NCBI GenBank assembly: GCA_001804815.1
Contig: MHBI01000065.1
Span: 4,778-68,777, forward strand
Direction of reading: 5' to 3'
Length of the DNA stretch: 64,000 nucleotides
Source: Lentisphaerae bacterium GWF2_50_93
GTDB taxonomy: Bacteria; Verrucomicrobiota; Lentisphaeria; Victivallales; GWF2-50-93
In this document: in pieces, positions 6,224 through 15,151 of the stretch
Numbering within the stretch: the stretch's first letter is position 1
Layout: every line of letters starts with the position of its first letter
Notes under the pieces: generated by a model
Database searches by the model: none
Seen by the model: only the letters and a program-made list of their open reading frames with translations
Told to the model about the DNA's origin: nothing
Program-made: the position numbers and the translations under genes

Positions 6224-8287
6224 ATGAGCGAATATGAGTTGAAGCCCCTTGGAAATGCTGCTATCTCCCACCTGCGTCCTGCAAAAGTCGACCGGTTCTG
6301 GTTTGGCGCACCATATTATCCCGAACACTGGGACGAGGAAACCCGCGAGAAGGATCCGGAACGCATGCTGGCCGCCGGATTCAACATTGTCAGGCTTGCG
6401 GAATTCGCGTGGGACATCATGGAACCGAAGGAAGAGGAGTTCGATTTTTCATTTTTCGACGGGATGATTGAACGCCTCGGCAAAAAGGGCATCATGACGA
6501 TGCTCTGCACGCCTACGGCGGCACCGCCGCGCTGGCTCACCGTAGGATATCCCGACGCTGTGCGCGTCAACGACAATGGAGTTCCGATGTGCCATGGTTC
6601 GCGCCAGCACTGCTGCCACAGCAGCGCGACATTCCGGAAGTTCTCCTGGATAATCACCCAGAGGATGGCGGATCATTTCAAGGACAATCCCTATGTGGCA
6701 GGCTGGCAGACCGACAACGAGATCAACTGCCATTTTTCCGAATGCCACTGCGGAAGCTGCCAGAAGGAGTTCCAGAAATTCCTGAGCTGGAAATACAAGG
6801 GAGACATCTCCCTTCTCAACAAGGCATGGGGCACCGCGTTCTGGGCGCTGACATATACCGCATTCGAAGACATTGAAACTCCCAGGCGCAACAAGCCGAC
6901 CTATGTGAATCCTGCATGCGAACTCGACTACTACAGGTACGTGGCTTTCTCAGTCGCGCGCTTCCAGCATGAACAGGTCGAGATCCTGCGGAATTCGCAG
7001 CCGAAATGGTTCATCACGCACAACGGAATAATGAGGCTCGTCGACTACCGCGGACTTTTCACGAAGGATCTGGACTTCCTCGGATACGACAGGTATCCGA
7101 TGTTCGACTACAGCCATGAGAACCGGGATTCAGGCGGCGCCTACCAGCTCGATCATGTCAGGTCCCTTTCCGGCAACTTCATGATTCCGGAACACCAGGC
7201 CGGACCGGGCGGGCAGATGCCGTACTTCCACGACAATCCAGAACCGGGCGAGGTCAGGAACATGACCTACAGCGCGGTTGCACGGGGATGTGACAGCATG
7301 CTTTATTTCCGCTGGCGCACCTGCCGTTTTGGAGCAGAAGAGTACTGGTGCGGAATTCTCGACCATGACAATGTGCCCCGCCGCAGATACAGGGAATTCG
7401 TACAGATCGGCAATGAGATGAAGAAGGTCGGGAAGGAAATCCTCGGTACTAGCGTATTCGTGGACTGTGCGGTCGCAAGCGGGGATTTCGATTCGAACTA
7501 TGCGCATGGCACGTATCCTCTTGGGCTTCCAGACGCAGGGTGGATGGGCGGAGTCGCGCACAAGATGCTCTACAAATCCGGATACGCCGTCGGATGCGTG
7601 CATCCCGAGGACAAGCTTTCAGGATTGAAGCTCTACATCATTCCGAACTGGGAGCTGTTTGATCCTGAATGGGTTCCCAATCTTGAAAAGTTCGTGAAGG
7701 ACGGCGGCACTCTCGTGATCAGCGCGCGCACCGCAACCAAGGACATGAACAACAACGTGGTTCCGGAAACATTGCCCGGCTGCCTGCGCGAACTCGCCGG
7801 AATCTCCGTCGAGGAATATGGAAAGCTCAACATGCCTGAGCAGAGGCCGTTCTCGCTTAAGTTCAAGGACAGGAAGATCGGCAGCGAAATATGGTACGAG
7901 ATCTTGAACCTTGAAGATGCTTCAGCCATGGCGAAGTGGTCAGGGCGCCATCTTGATGGAAAGCCTGCAGTCTCCATACGCAGGCTGGGGAAGGGGAATG
8001 TGATCTATGCAGGCCTGTATCTCTCTGAGAAAATCCTGAAAGTGCTCATGCCGGAATTTGCGAAGATCGCAGATCTCAAGCCGGTCTGGCCTTCGGCTCC
8101 GAAAGGAGTTGAGACAGTCCTCAGGTACAATGGGAGGAAAAAAATCTGGTTCTTTGTAAACCATAATGATGGCAGAGTTTCCGTTAAGAAGACGCCCTCC
8201 GGTTTAAATCTGATCTCTGGCGCGAAAAATTCCGGAAAGACAATTGTCCTGGATCGGTATGATGTCGCGGTGATAAGGGAAGTCTGA
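6224..8287 (+). CDS. GH42 beta-galactosidase
   Basis: A 687-residue cytoplasmic enzyme expected to cleave terminal beta-galactosides. Domain order is the GH42 (beta/alpha)8 barrel (about 25-395, starting GAPYYPEHWDEE), a flavodoxin-like trimerisation domain (about 400-610) and a small beta domain. The acid/base is E166 in WQTDNEIN and the nucleophile is probably E323 in MIPEHQAG. A cluster CHFSECHCGSC (about 169-179) gives the Cys residues that bind structural zinc in many GH42 enzymes. There is no signal peptide, so the substrate must be imported. No transporter or regulator is adjacent. Arabinogalactan- or galactan-derived oligosaccharides are as likely as lactose. Confidence 0.92.
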   Translation: MSEYELKPLGNAAISHLRPAKVDRFWFGAPYYPEHWDEETREKDPERMLAAGFNIVRLAEFAWDIMEPKEEEFDFSFFDGMIERLGKKGIMTMLCTPTAAPPRWLTVGYPDAVRVNDNGVPMCHGSRQHCCHSSATFRKFSWIITQRMADHFKDNPYVAGWQTDNEINCHFSECHCGSCQKEFQKFLSWKYKGDISLLNKAWGTAFWALTYTAFEDIETPRRNKPTYVNPACELDYYRYVAFSVARFQHEQVEILRNSQPKWFITHNGIMRLVDYRGLFTKDLDFLGYDRYPMFDYSHENRDSGGAYQLDHVRSLSGNFMIPEHQAGPGGQMPYFHDNPEPGEVRNMTYSAVARGCDSMLYFRWRTCRFGAEEYWCGILDHDNVPRRRYREFVQIGNEMKKVGKEILGTSVFVDCAVASGDFDSNYAHGTYPLGLPDAGWMGGVAHKMLYKSGYAVGCVHPEDKLSGLKLYIIPNWELFDPEWVPNLEKFVKDGGTLVISARTATKDMNNNVVPETLPGCLRELAGISVEEYGKLNMPEQRPFSLKFKDRKIGSEIWYEILNLEDASAMAKWSGRHLDGKPAVSIRRLGKGNVIYAGLYLSEKILKVLMPEFAKIADLKPVWPSAPKGVETVLRYNGRKKIWFFVNHNDGRVSVKKTPSGLNLISGAKNSGKTIVLDRYDVAVIREV

Positions 8288-8301
8288 TCCGGACGAAGCT
8301 T

Positions 8302-8371
8302 AGGTAGGGATGGGCTTTAGCCTGTCCCATTCTTAATTTAAGATGGTACATGCTGAAGCACGTACCTACTT
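8302..8371. repeat. Family B inverted repeat
   Basis: TAGGTAGGGATGGGCTTTAG through GCACGTACCTACTTA, the same architecture as 3049-3117. It lies between the convergent ends of the beta-galactosidase and corA genes and may serve as a bidirectional hairpin. Confidence 0.85.
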
Positions 8372-8384
8372 AACACGCAAATTT

Positions 8385-9470
8385 TTATTTCCAGTATTTT
8401 TCCAGATGCTTTATAGCGAAGTATATGACTCCGCCCATCGCGATCATTATTGATACGAAAAGGAAATAGGCCAGAGGCCAGTTCGTGAAGCCCACCATGC
8501 TGGAGAACTCGGACATTCCTCCGACGCCTGCGAAGAAGCTCGGAATCGCTACGGCTATGACCAGGGCGTTCAAGTGTTTCATCAGGACGTTCAGCCTGTT
8601 GCTGAGGCTCGAAAGATATATGTCTATCATGCCAGCCGAAATATCCCTGATCGCCTCGATGGAGTCGATGACGTGGATGACGTTCTCATACAAGTCGCGC
8701 AGATAGATGTTGGTGCTTTCCTTTATAAGGGCCGACCCGCATCTTTCAAGGCCGCTTATCGTATCCCTCGTGGGCCAGAGTATCTTCCTGAGGAAGATCA
8801 TCTCCCTCTTGAGATGGTGGATTTTCCTGAGCGTGTGAGGTGTTGGATTGACAAGAAGCTCATCTTCGATCTCCTCTATCTTCTCGCCTATTTTCTCAAG
8901 GATCAGGAAGTAGTTGTCAAGAAGCGCGTCGAGCAGTACGTATGCGAGATAATCGGAACCCATTTTCCTGACGCGTCCACGCCCGGAGCGGATCCTTTCC
9001 CTTATGACGTCGAACACGTCGCCCTCGGTCTCCTGGAAGGTGATGACGCAGTCGCCGCCCATTATCAGGCTTATCTGCTCGCTTTCGATCTCGTTCTTCT
9101 TCTCGTTGAAGGTGAGCATTTTCACGACTATGAAGATGTAGTTGTCGAAATCCTCGTACTTCGGACGCTGGCTGGTGTTGAGGATGTCCTCGAGGATCAG
9201 CGGATGCATGTCGAAGTGGTGGCCGATCTTTTCAATTATCGAGACGTCATGCAGGCCGTCGACGTTTATCCAGGTGTTGCTGGGCGTGTTCTTGAATGGA
9301 AAGCAGTCTTCGACTTCCTGCGCCTCCTTTTCGACAAGGTTGTTCTCGTCAAAATCCATGATGCGGATCCTGACTTTCTTGGAGACTTTCTCGCCGGTAT
9401 AGGCGACAGTTCCCGGGGGCAGGCCTTTTCGGGAGGAGAGTCCTTTGAGAAAATCGAACATTTCAAACAT
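8385..9470 (-). CDS. corA: CorA-family Mg2+/divalent cation channel with GMS in place of GMN
   Basis: A 361-residue member of the CorA family, pentameric channels for Mg2+, Co2+ or Ni2+ in the inner membrane. The N-terminal alpha/beta domain (about 30-250) and long stalk helix are followed by two transmembrane helices (about 298-316 and 331-353) at the extreme C-terminus. The family signature GMN at the pore mouth reads G-M-S here (318-320, within AGVGGMSEF). The rest of the loop is also non-canonical. Transport may be altered, or this may be a natural subfamily. Single gene, convergent with the beta-galactosidase. Confidence 0.88.
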   Translation of the reverse strand: MFEMFDFLKGLSSRKGLPPGTVAYTGEKVSKKVRIRIMDFDENNLVEKEAQEVEDCFPFKNTPSNTWINVDGLHDVSIIEKIGHHFDMHPLILEDILNTSQRPKYEDFDNYIFIVVKMLTFNEKKNEIESEQISLIMGGDCVITFQETEGDVFDVIRERIRSGRGRVRKMGSDYLAYVLLDALLDNYFLILEKIGEKIEEIEDELLVNPTPHTLRKIHHLKREMIFLRKILWPTRDTISGLERCGSALIKESTNIYLRDLYENVIHVIDSIEAIRDISAGMIDIYLSSLSNRLNVLMKHLNALVIAVAIPSFFAGVGGMSEFSSMVGFTNWPLAYFLFVSIMIAMGGVIYFAIKHLEKYWK

Positions 9471-9611
9471 TTTTAATTCCTTTTCATCTCAGAATCGGTT
9501 GAATAATAAAGCCTAACACGTTAAAAACAAGCACTAAAAATTAAAACTTCGCTGTTATTATGCTGAAAGTCTTGTACCTTAGAAGCTTTTGTTAATTAAC
9601 ATGGTGTGTTA

Positions 9612-11765
9612 ATGAGTCAGTTATTTCTTGGAATTGATATAGGTTCGACGACCCTGAAGGCGGTTCTCCTAAGTGAAAAAGGCAAGGTCCGGCACTCCCT
9701 CTACGAGCGCACGAAACCTCTGAGCGACAATGACAGGATCACATGCAGCGGGAAATGCAATGTCTGCGGCGCCTGCAACCTCGGATCCCTCAAGAAATCC
9801 ATAGGGCTTTTCCTCGCCGAGGCGGGCACTTCAATGGGCGAGATCGCCTGTACGGTCGTGACCGGAAGCCAGATCTTCGAGGACACCCAGCGCTTCATAA
9901 AATATGATTTCCATGTCAGCGAAGTCTCGGCCCATGTAGCCGGAGCCCGCCAGTATTATCCCGACTGCAGGGCGGTGCTCGATGTCGGCGGACAGGACAG
10001 CAAGGCCATGCTTTTCAGCGAGGACATGAACCTGTGGACTTCGAAGATGAGCGGCATCTGCGCCGCCGGAACCGGCGCATTCCTCGACAGCGTCGCATTG
10101 AAGCTCAATATTCCCGTCGAACTGATGTCCGACAAGGTGAACTACGATTCGGATCTGGAGTTCTCGTCCGTATGCGCGGTTCTCAGCGCGACTTCGATCA
10201 ACAAGTTCAAGAACAGATATCCGATTGGCGACATAATAGCCGGAGCATGCCGTGCCCAGGCGAGGACGATCATGTCTGGCGTCGGCGAGATTTTCCTCAA
10301 CTACAAGGGCGACATTCTTTTCCAGGGCGGCGTCGCGGCCAACAGGGCCGTCGGGTACTACCTCAAGGAGATCACCGGAAACAATATCGTGATACCTGAA
10401 TTCCACAGGGTCATGGGTGCTCTCGGGGCCGCATGCCTCGCCAGCGAGCATGCGAAGCTCAAGGGCACTCTCTCAAAGGTCAAGCTGGAATTCGACCGCT
10501 CCAAGCTGAAGTCCGTCCCCCTCAGGGCCTCCATCACGAGGAAGGAGTTCTTCTCCAAGAAGGGCGCCCCGATGGTATGGAGGAATCTCTTCTTCCCCAC
10601 CGAAATATTGAACGCGATGGGATTCAGGATACTCACGCTTGAAACATATGCTGCCATGCACGCAAGAAACCAGAAGAAGATCCGCAAATCGTTCGACAAT
10701 GCCGCATATAAGGGGTTTTCAGCTGAAACATGTTCTTTCCTCCGGGTGCTCCAGGGGATAGATCTCCCCAAACCCGTCTTCGCCGTATCCACCACCGAAC
10801 CCTGCCAGCAGGGCGAGAGGATATTCCACGATCTCACAAGGACCTACGGGCTCGAGGACAAGTTCTATTCCCTGCATACCCCCGCCGATTCCGACGACAG
10901 GACAATAGACCATGTCGCAGGCGGACTCGAGGAGTCCGTCTACCTCATGGAAAAAGCGACCGGCGTAAAAATGGACATGTGCCGTCTTTCCGAGGCCTGC
11001 GTGTATTCCAACGAGGCCGCGGAGATTTCACGGAAATGCAACATGCTCAGGATGCAGAGCCCCCCGCTCATCCGTGGAAGCGAAGCCGTATATTTCTCCA
11101 CAATATTCTCACAGCTCTGGGGAAGGAAGGAGCTCGTCGACCTCCAATCCCTCTTCCTCGAGGAGCTTGAGAAGCAGAGGGATGAGTTCAAGGACGTTGT
11201 CGGCATCGATGACACCCACAGGATTCTCTGGCTCCATCTGCCTCCGTTCTACAACAGCAGGCTGCTGGATTTCATTGAGATCACCTGCAATGCGCCGATA
11301 GTGTTCGAGGAAGTCAATTTCGTAGGATGGGATCCCCTGGATCCTGCCGATCCCTACCGTTCGCTTGCAAGGAAGCTCCTTACCGTAGGATTCCTCGATC
11401 CCAAGCTGCGCGTCAAGAACATAGGGCAGGGCAGCAAGTTCGGCAAGTTCAACGGCTGCATACTTTACAGCCACGGGTTCGGACGCTGTTCGATGGCCGA
11501 CAGCTGTTTCGTGAAGCATCTCCGCGAGGAGCTCACAAGCTTGAAGGTTCCCCTGCTCGTGCTCGACGGGGACTGCATCGACTCAACGATCGATCCCTGC
11601 AGCACCTATACAAAGGTCAGCGCCTATGTTGAAGCCCTCAACGATAAGAAATATGGCAACATATTCGGAGCCTGCGACGGCAAGCCCGCTCTCCAGAACA
11701 AGTTGAAGAAGTCCCGCAGCATCATTCCTTTTGAATCGGGTAAAACCAAGATAATCGCGGGATGA
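9612..11765 (+). CDS. BadF/BadG-type 2-hydroxyacyl-CoA dehydratase activase fused to an HgdB-like domain
   Basis: A 717-residue fusion. Residues 1-270 form an ASKHA ATPase: phosphate loop GIDIGSTTLKAV (7-18), second loop DVGGQDSKAM (124-133), and the two cysteines that hold the inter-subunit [4Fe-4S] cluster at C150 (GICAAGTGAF) and C188. The C-terminal part (about 320-717) resembles the dehydratase subunit HgdB family. Known members inject one electron by ATP hydrolysis into a dehydratase or benzoyl-CoA reductase. Stand-alone fusions like this have no established substrate. An extra Cys motif, C45-x3-C49-x2-C52-x2-C55, sits inside the ATPase fold and could hold a second cluster. The ATG at 9612 is preferred over the upstream GTG. 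No ribosome-binding site is evident. Oxygen sensitivity of this family implies an anaerobe. Confidence 0.85.
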   Translation: MSQLFLGIDIGSTTLKAVLLSEKGKVRHSLYERTKPLSDNDRITCSGKCNVCGACNLGSLKKSIGLFLAEAGTSMGEIACTVVTGSQIFEDTQRFIKYDFHVSEVSAHVAGARQYYPDCRAVLDVGGQDSKAMLFSEDMNLWTSKMSGICAAGTGAFLDSVALKLNIPVELMSDKVNYDSDLEFSSVCAVLSATSINKFKNRYPIGDIIAGACRAQARTIMSGVGEIFLNYKGDILFQGGVAANRAVGYYLKEITGNNIVIPEFHRVMGALGAACLASEHAKLKGTLSKVKLEFDRSKLKSVPLRASITRKEFFSKKGAPMVWRNLFFPTEILNAMGFRILTLETYAAMHARNQKKIRKSFDNAAYKGFSAETCSFLRVLQGIDLPKPVFAVSTTEPCQQGERIFHDLTRTYGLEDKFYSLHTPADSDDRTIDHVAGGLEESVYLMEKATGVKMDMCRLSEACVYSNEAAEISRKCNMLRMQSPPLIRGSEAVYFSTIFSQLWGRKELVDLQSLFLEELEKQRDEFKDVVGIDDTHRILWLHLPPFYNSRLLDFIEITCNAPIVFEEVNFVGWDPLDPADPYRSLARKLLTVGFLDPKLRVKNIGQGSKFGKFNGCILYSHGFGRCSMADSCFVKHLREELTSLKVPLLVLDGDCIDSTIDPCSTYTKVSAYVEALNDKKYGNIFGACDGKPALQNKLKKSRSIIPFESGKTKIIAG

Positions 11766-11846
11766 GGATGAACTGGTGAATCGGCGAACCGGAGTACCGG
11801 AGATGGGGGATGCTGGTAACTTGATGCTGGATACTGGCTAATTCTA

Positions 11847-12004
11847 AAGGATCGCTGGCGTCCCGCCGGCAATTGACTTCATGTTTATAGAAATTGCAGA
11901 CAGGAATGCCTGCATTACTCAAAACAGCCCTTGCGGAAAAAAGGTTAACTGCCAACAAATCCCATTTTTTTAATTCGTAGTCAAGCCCGCAAGGACTGTT
12001 CTTT
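11847..12004. repeat. Intergenic repeats including a family D copy
   Basis: The 250-bp gap between convergent genes holds GCAGACAGGAATGCCTGCATTAC (a 20-bp-class palindrome at about 11897-11919) and a family D copy, ACAGCCCTTGCGG ... GTCAAGCCCGCAAGGACTG (11932-12000). No coding capacity is seen. Confidence 0.65.
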
Positions 12005-12021
12005 AATACTCCAATGAATAA

Positions 12022-13176
12022 TTAACCTTGATCCTTGAAGGTGTCTTTGTGGTTGAAAACTATTTTTAAAATATCCATTGCGGCGTTTGGTCTTCCAATC
12101 TTTGCAGCGGCCTTGCGCATTTCGCTGAGCTTGCCAGGATTTTTCAGGAGTTCGGCAAGTTTGAATTCAAGGACTGCAGCGTTGTGGGCTTTCACGGCCG
12201 CACCGTTTTCCAGAAGATAATCCGCGTTGCGTTCCTCCTGTCCGGGAATCGGGGATATGACGATCATTGGAAGCCCCATCGCAAGGCATTCCGACGTGGT
12301 GAGACCGCCTGGCTTGCTGATCGCAAGATCGCTGGCGGCCATGTTCTTTTCTATTGTCGTCGTGAATCCTGTCGGCCTGATCTTGCCGGGGAAGGCCTTT
12401 TCCAGTTTTTTTAGGTCTTCCAGGAGCTCCTTGTTCTTTCCTGCAAGAGCGAACATCTGGAAATCACAGTCGATCTTCAAAAGTTTTTCGGCGATTAGAT
12501 GGATTCCTCCGACCCCCATTCCTCCCGACATCAGGATTATCGTGGTCTTGTCAGGGCTGACACCGAGTTCCTTGGCGCATTCAGCCCTCGAATGCTTCCT
12601 GCCGAAGACCGGCATGATGGGGATTCCTGTGACATGTATGTTCTCCGGGCTGATACCCTTGTCCTTCATCCTCCACGCGACTTCGGAGCTCGCGGCGAAA
12701 TATCCGGACATGTGCGGATGCACCCAGAGGGAATGTATGTCGAAATCGGTGACGACTACCCAGACAGGCTTGTTGAATCTCTTCTTCTCTATTTTCCTTG
12801 AAAGAAGTTCGGCTGGAAGGAAGTGGGTGCAGATCACGATGTCAGGATTGATTTCATCTATCTTGTCGAAGAGATCCCTCGTATTCAGCTTCTGGACTGC
12901 GCATCGGATTTTCTTGAGGAGTGAATCCTCCTTCTCCTCCTTGTCGGACCTGTTGTAGAGGAAACCCCAGACAGCCGGGCTTCTCTCGACTACTTTGATG
13001 TATGACTCCGCATATATCTTCCTGAAAAGCCTTGGAACGAATTCCATGACGTCGAGGTGGATGGCATTGACGCCGGGGAAGTTTTCCTCGGTGTTTTTTT
13101 TCAGGGCCTCGGCCGCGCGGACGTGACCGGCTCCAGCAGAAACGCTAAGTATCAGGACCGTTTTCTCGTTCTTCAT
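12022..13176 (-). CDS. MGDG-synthase/UgtP-like glycosyltransferase (GT28)
   Basis: A 384-residue GT-B enzyme of the monogalactosyldiacylglycerol synthase/processive diacylglycerol glucosyltransferase group. The N-terminal MGDG-synthase domain starts VLILSVSAGAGHVRAAEAL (6-24), with the acceptor-side histidines in CTHFLP. The C-terminal nucleotide-sugar domain has SGGMGVGG and the donor loop KPGGLTTSECLAMGLP. No signal peptide; a peripheral inner-membrane role in glycolipid synthesis is expected. It could add glucose or galactose; the sequence does not decide. The gene is isolated, with its ATG at 13176. Confidence 0.88.
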   Translation of the reverse strand: MKNEKTVLILSVSAGAGHVRAAEALKKNTEENFPGVNAIHLDVMEFVPRLFRKIYAESYIKVVERSPAVWGFLYNRSDKEEKEDSLLKKIRCAVQKLNTRDLFDKIDEINPDIVICTHFLPAELLSRKIEKKRFNKPVWVVVTDFDIHSLWVHPHMSGYFAASSEVAWRMKDKGISPENIHVTGIPIMPVFGRKHSRAECAKELGVSPDKTTIILMSGGMGVGGIHLIAEKLLKIDCDFQMFALAGKNKELLEDLKKLEKAFPGKIRPTGFTTTIEKNMAASDLAISKPGGLTTSECLAMGLPMIVISPIPGQEERNADYLLENGAAVKAHNAAVLEFKLAELLKNPGKLSEMRKAAAKIGRPNAAMDILKIVFNHKDTFKDQG

Positions 13177-13399
13177 GTTCCCCCCATTCCAATGCTTGCA
13201 GGTTTATCTGTTAAGGATATCAAATATAACACAAGTTGACGTGCGGGCAAAACTGGAAAGTGCCTGTACGCCCATATAAGTCCTGAAATAGCTCCTCAAA
13301 AACATATGCCGGTTTTTAGAGGGCCTTGAATTGAAATTTAATTTTTCATCTGTATATTTCGTAACGTATTAAAATTAAATCAATTACGAGGGGGCGGAA

Positions 13400-13630
13400 A
13401 TGAAGAAATTAATGGTGATGGCAGTTGTTCTGGGCGCGGCAGTTGTTTTCATGGCTGGCTGCGGAAAGAAGGAGGAGCCTGCTGCTTCCATTGACAGTCT
13501 CAAGGCGAAGACTGATGCAACTGTAAAAGAGGGCGTAGCCACTGCTGACAAGGCTGCTGCCGATGCCAAGGTTGCCGCTGACAAAGCCGCAGCTGATGCT
13601 AAAAAGGCGGCTGACGCAGCTAAGAAATAA
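13400..13630 (+). CDS. Small Ala/Lys/Asp-rich lipoprotein
   Basis: A 76-residue precursor with a signal peptide and lipobox FMAGC (acylated Cys21). The mature part is a low-complexity amphipathic helix with repeats of ADKAAADAK and AADKAAADAKK, likely a coiled coil, similar in style to Braun-type lipoproteins but without sequence identity that I can claim. The strong ribosome-binding site GAGGGGGCGG stands just before the ATG, and a perfect terminator follows. This suggests a highly expressed monocistronic gene. The role is probably in the periplasm or outer membrane; the exact function is unknown. Confidence 0.8.
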   Translation: MKKLMVMAVVLGAAVVFMAGCGKKEEPAASIDSLKAKTDATVKEGVATADKAAADAKVAADKAAADAKKAADAAKK

Positions 13631-13650
13631 GACATTTTATATTTAGAAAA

Positions 13651-13686
13651 GCACCCCGGCGGCTTTTCCCGCAGGGGTGCTTTTTT
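13651..13686 (+). terminator. Intrinsic terminator of the lipoprotein gene
   Basis: GCACCCC and GGGGTGC enclose a GC-rich loop and are followed by TTTTTTG, 20 bp after the lipoprotein stop codon. Confidence 0.92.
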
Positions 13687-13759
13687 GTTGGATTAAGACT
13701 TGAAATAATATTCTGTTGCAGATAATTTGAATCTGTATGCTAATTATTATGCCAATAAA

Positions 13760-14956
13760 ATGGGAGATGGTCACTTGCAGAAACCTATAAGTGGAAAAGA
13801 AGCCATTGTCGAGGCCGTAGGTCTTTCCAAGGAATTCCGTGATTTCTGGAACCGACCGAAGGCTAAGGCGGTCAATGACATAGACTTTGAGGTTTATGAG
13901 GGCGAGGTGCTTGGTCTTCTCGGTCCGAACGGATCCGGAAAATCGACCACTATAAAAATGCTGCTGGGACTTCTTTATCCCACATCTGGTTCGATCTCTG
14001 TTTTTGGTGAATCCCCGCGAAGCGTGCGTACAAAGATGCGCATAGGATACCTGCCGGAGGAGTCCTATCTCTACAAATATCTGACAGCTATGGAGACACT
14101 CGACTTTTTCGGCGCGCTTTTCAATCTTTCAGCCGTGGAACGCAGAAGCAGGAGCGAGCAGCTCCTGGAAATGGTCGGACTCAGCCACGTCAGGAACCGT
14201 CCGGTCGGCGAATTCTCCAAGGGAATGGCCCGCAGGATAGGGCTTGCACAGGCCATGATAAACGATCCCGACCTGCTTATCCTGGACGAACCTACTTCAG
14301 GCCTGGATCCTATTGGCTGCAAGGAGATCAAGGACCTTATAATCTTCCTTCAGAAACGCGGAAAAACCGTGATAGTCAGCAGTCATCTCCTGAGCGATGT
14401 CGAAGACATAAGCAACAGGGTGCTGATCCTCTACGGTGGAAACATAAGGGCCGCCGGCACCCTCAACGAGCTTCTTACAATATCCACTTCCAGCCGCATA
14501 ACGACTCCTCTTCTTGAACCCGGAATCACCGAGAAGCTTATAAAGATACTTAGGGAGAACCTCAAGGGCGAGAATTTCGTGATAGACCACCCAAGACGCA
14601 GCCTCGAGGATTTCTTCCTTGATGTTGTCAACAGGGCGAGGACTGAAAGTGTTAAGACATACGGCGCCGAAGGTGGCGGAGAGATAGCAGGATACCTGAA
14701 GTCCGAGCAGAAGCCGCAGGACATCCTGAAGGGACTTGCAGACCGCAAGGAGGCCAAGGTGGAGGCTCCTGTTGTCAGGAAGGAAGTTCCAGAGGAGGAG
14801 GCTGAGGTGGAGTCAAAGGAGAAGCTGGACAAGCTTGTCGCCCACGAACAGGAAAAGAAGAAGGAACCGGCAGAAGTCAAATCCGCAGAAGATCTCGATG
14901 AGGCGAACAAAAAACTCTCCCATCTTGTGTCAAGAAAAGATGACAGACATAATTAA
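13760..14956 (+). CDS. ABC-2 type transporter ATP-binding protein with charged C-terminal tail
   Basis: The ATPase of an ABC-2 system. Numbered from the ATG at 13760, the 398-residue product has Walker A GPNGSGKST (55-63), signature FSKGMARR in place of LSGGQ (152-159), Walker B LLILDEP (173-179) and the H-loop SSH (207-209). The SKGM variant is usual in GldA/CcmA-type ABC-2 exporters. Beyond the ATPase domain, a tail of about 85 residues is rich in Glu and Lys and probably disordered or coiled-coil. A TTG at 13727 in the same frame is the alternative start; neither has a clear ribosome-binding site. The gene leads a cluster with the permease (15152) and a TPR-like protein (16609). Confidence 0.85.
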   Translation: MGDGHLQKPISGKEAIVEAVGLSKEFRDFWNRPKAKAVNDIDFEVYEGEVLGLLGPNGSGKSTTIKMLLGLLYPTSGSISVFGESPRSVRTKMRIGYLPEESYLYKYLTAMETLDFFGALFNLSAVERRSRSEQLLEMVGLSHVRNRPVGEFSKGMARRIGLAQAMINDPDLLILDEPTSGLDPIGCKEIKDLIIFLQKRGKTVIVSSHLLSDVEDISNRVLILYGGNIRAAGTLNELLTISTSSRITTPLLEPGITEKLIKILRENLKGENFVIDHPRRSLEDFFLDVVNRARTESVKTYGAEGGGEIAGYLKSEQKPQDILKGLADRKEAKVEAPVVRKEVPEEEAEVESKEKLDKLVAHEQEKKKEPAEVKSAEDLDEANKKLSHLVSRKDDRHN

Positions 14957-15100
14957 GGCGGGCTGTGCCCGTCCCAATACCGAAATCCGAAGCCCGAAAT
15001 CCGAAATAATGAAATAGAAAATTCAAATGTTCGAAATTTTAAAACTTATAATTTCTAGTTTGTTTCGAATTTCGATATTCGAATTTCGAAATTTTCATGC
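14957..15100. repeat. AT-rich repeat inserted within the ABC gene cluster
   Basis: The 195-bp gap between ATPase and permease carries the short direct repeats CGAAATCCGAAGCCCGAAAT (about 14980-15006). An inverted TTCGAATTTCGATATTCGAA series follows (about 15064-15090). It looks like a degenerate repeat insertion between genes that would otherwise be adjacent. Transcription may still read through, because no T-run terminator is present. Confidence 0.6.
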
Positions 15101-15151
15101 GCTTAAAGCTATAGAAGCGCAAAACAAGCATAATTCGTTTGGTGCTGAACG

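Noticed and set aside
8574-9476. 300-codon open frame opposite corA
   Set aside because: Fully antisense to a clear CorA gene; composition is that of a codon-complement shadow and no start signal exists.
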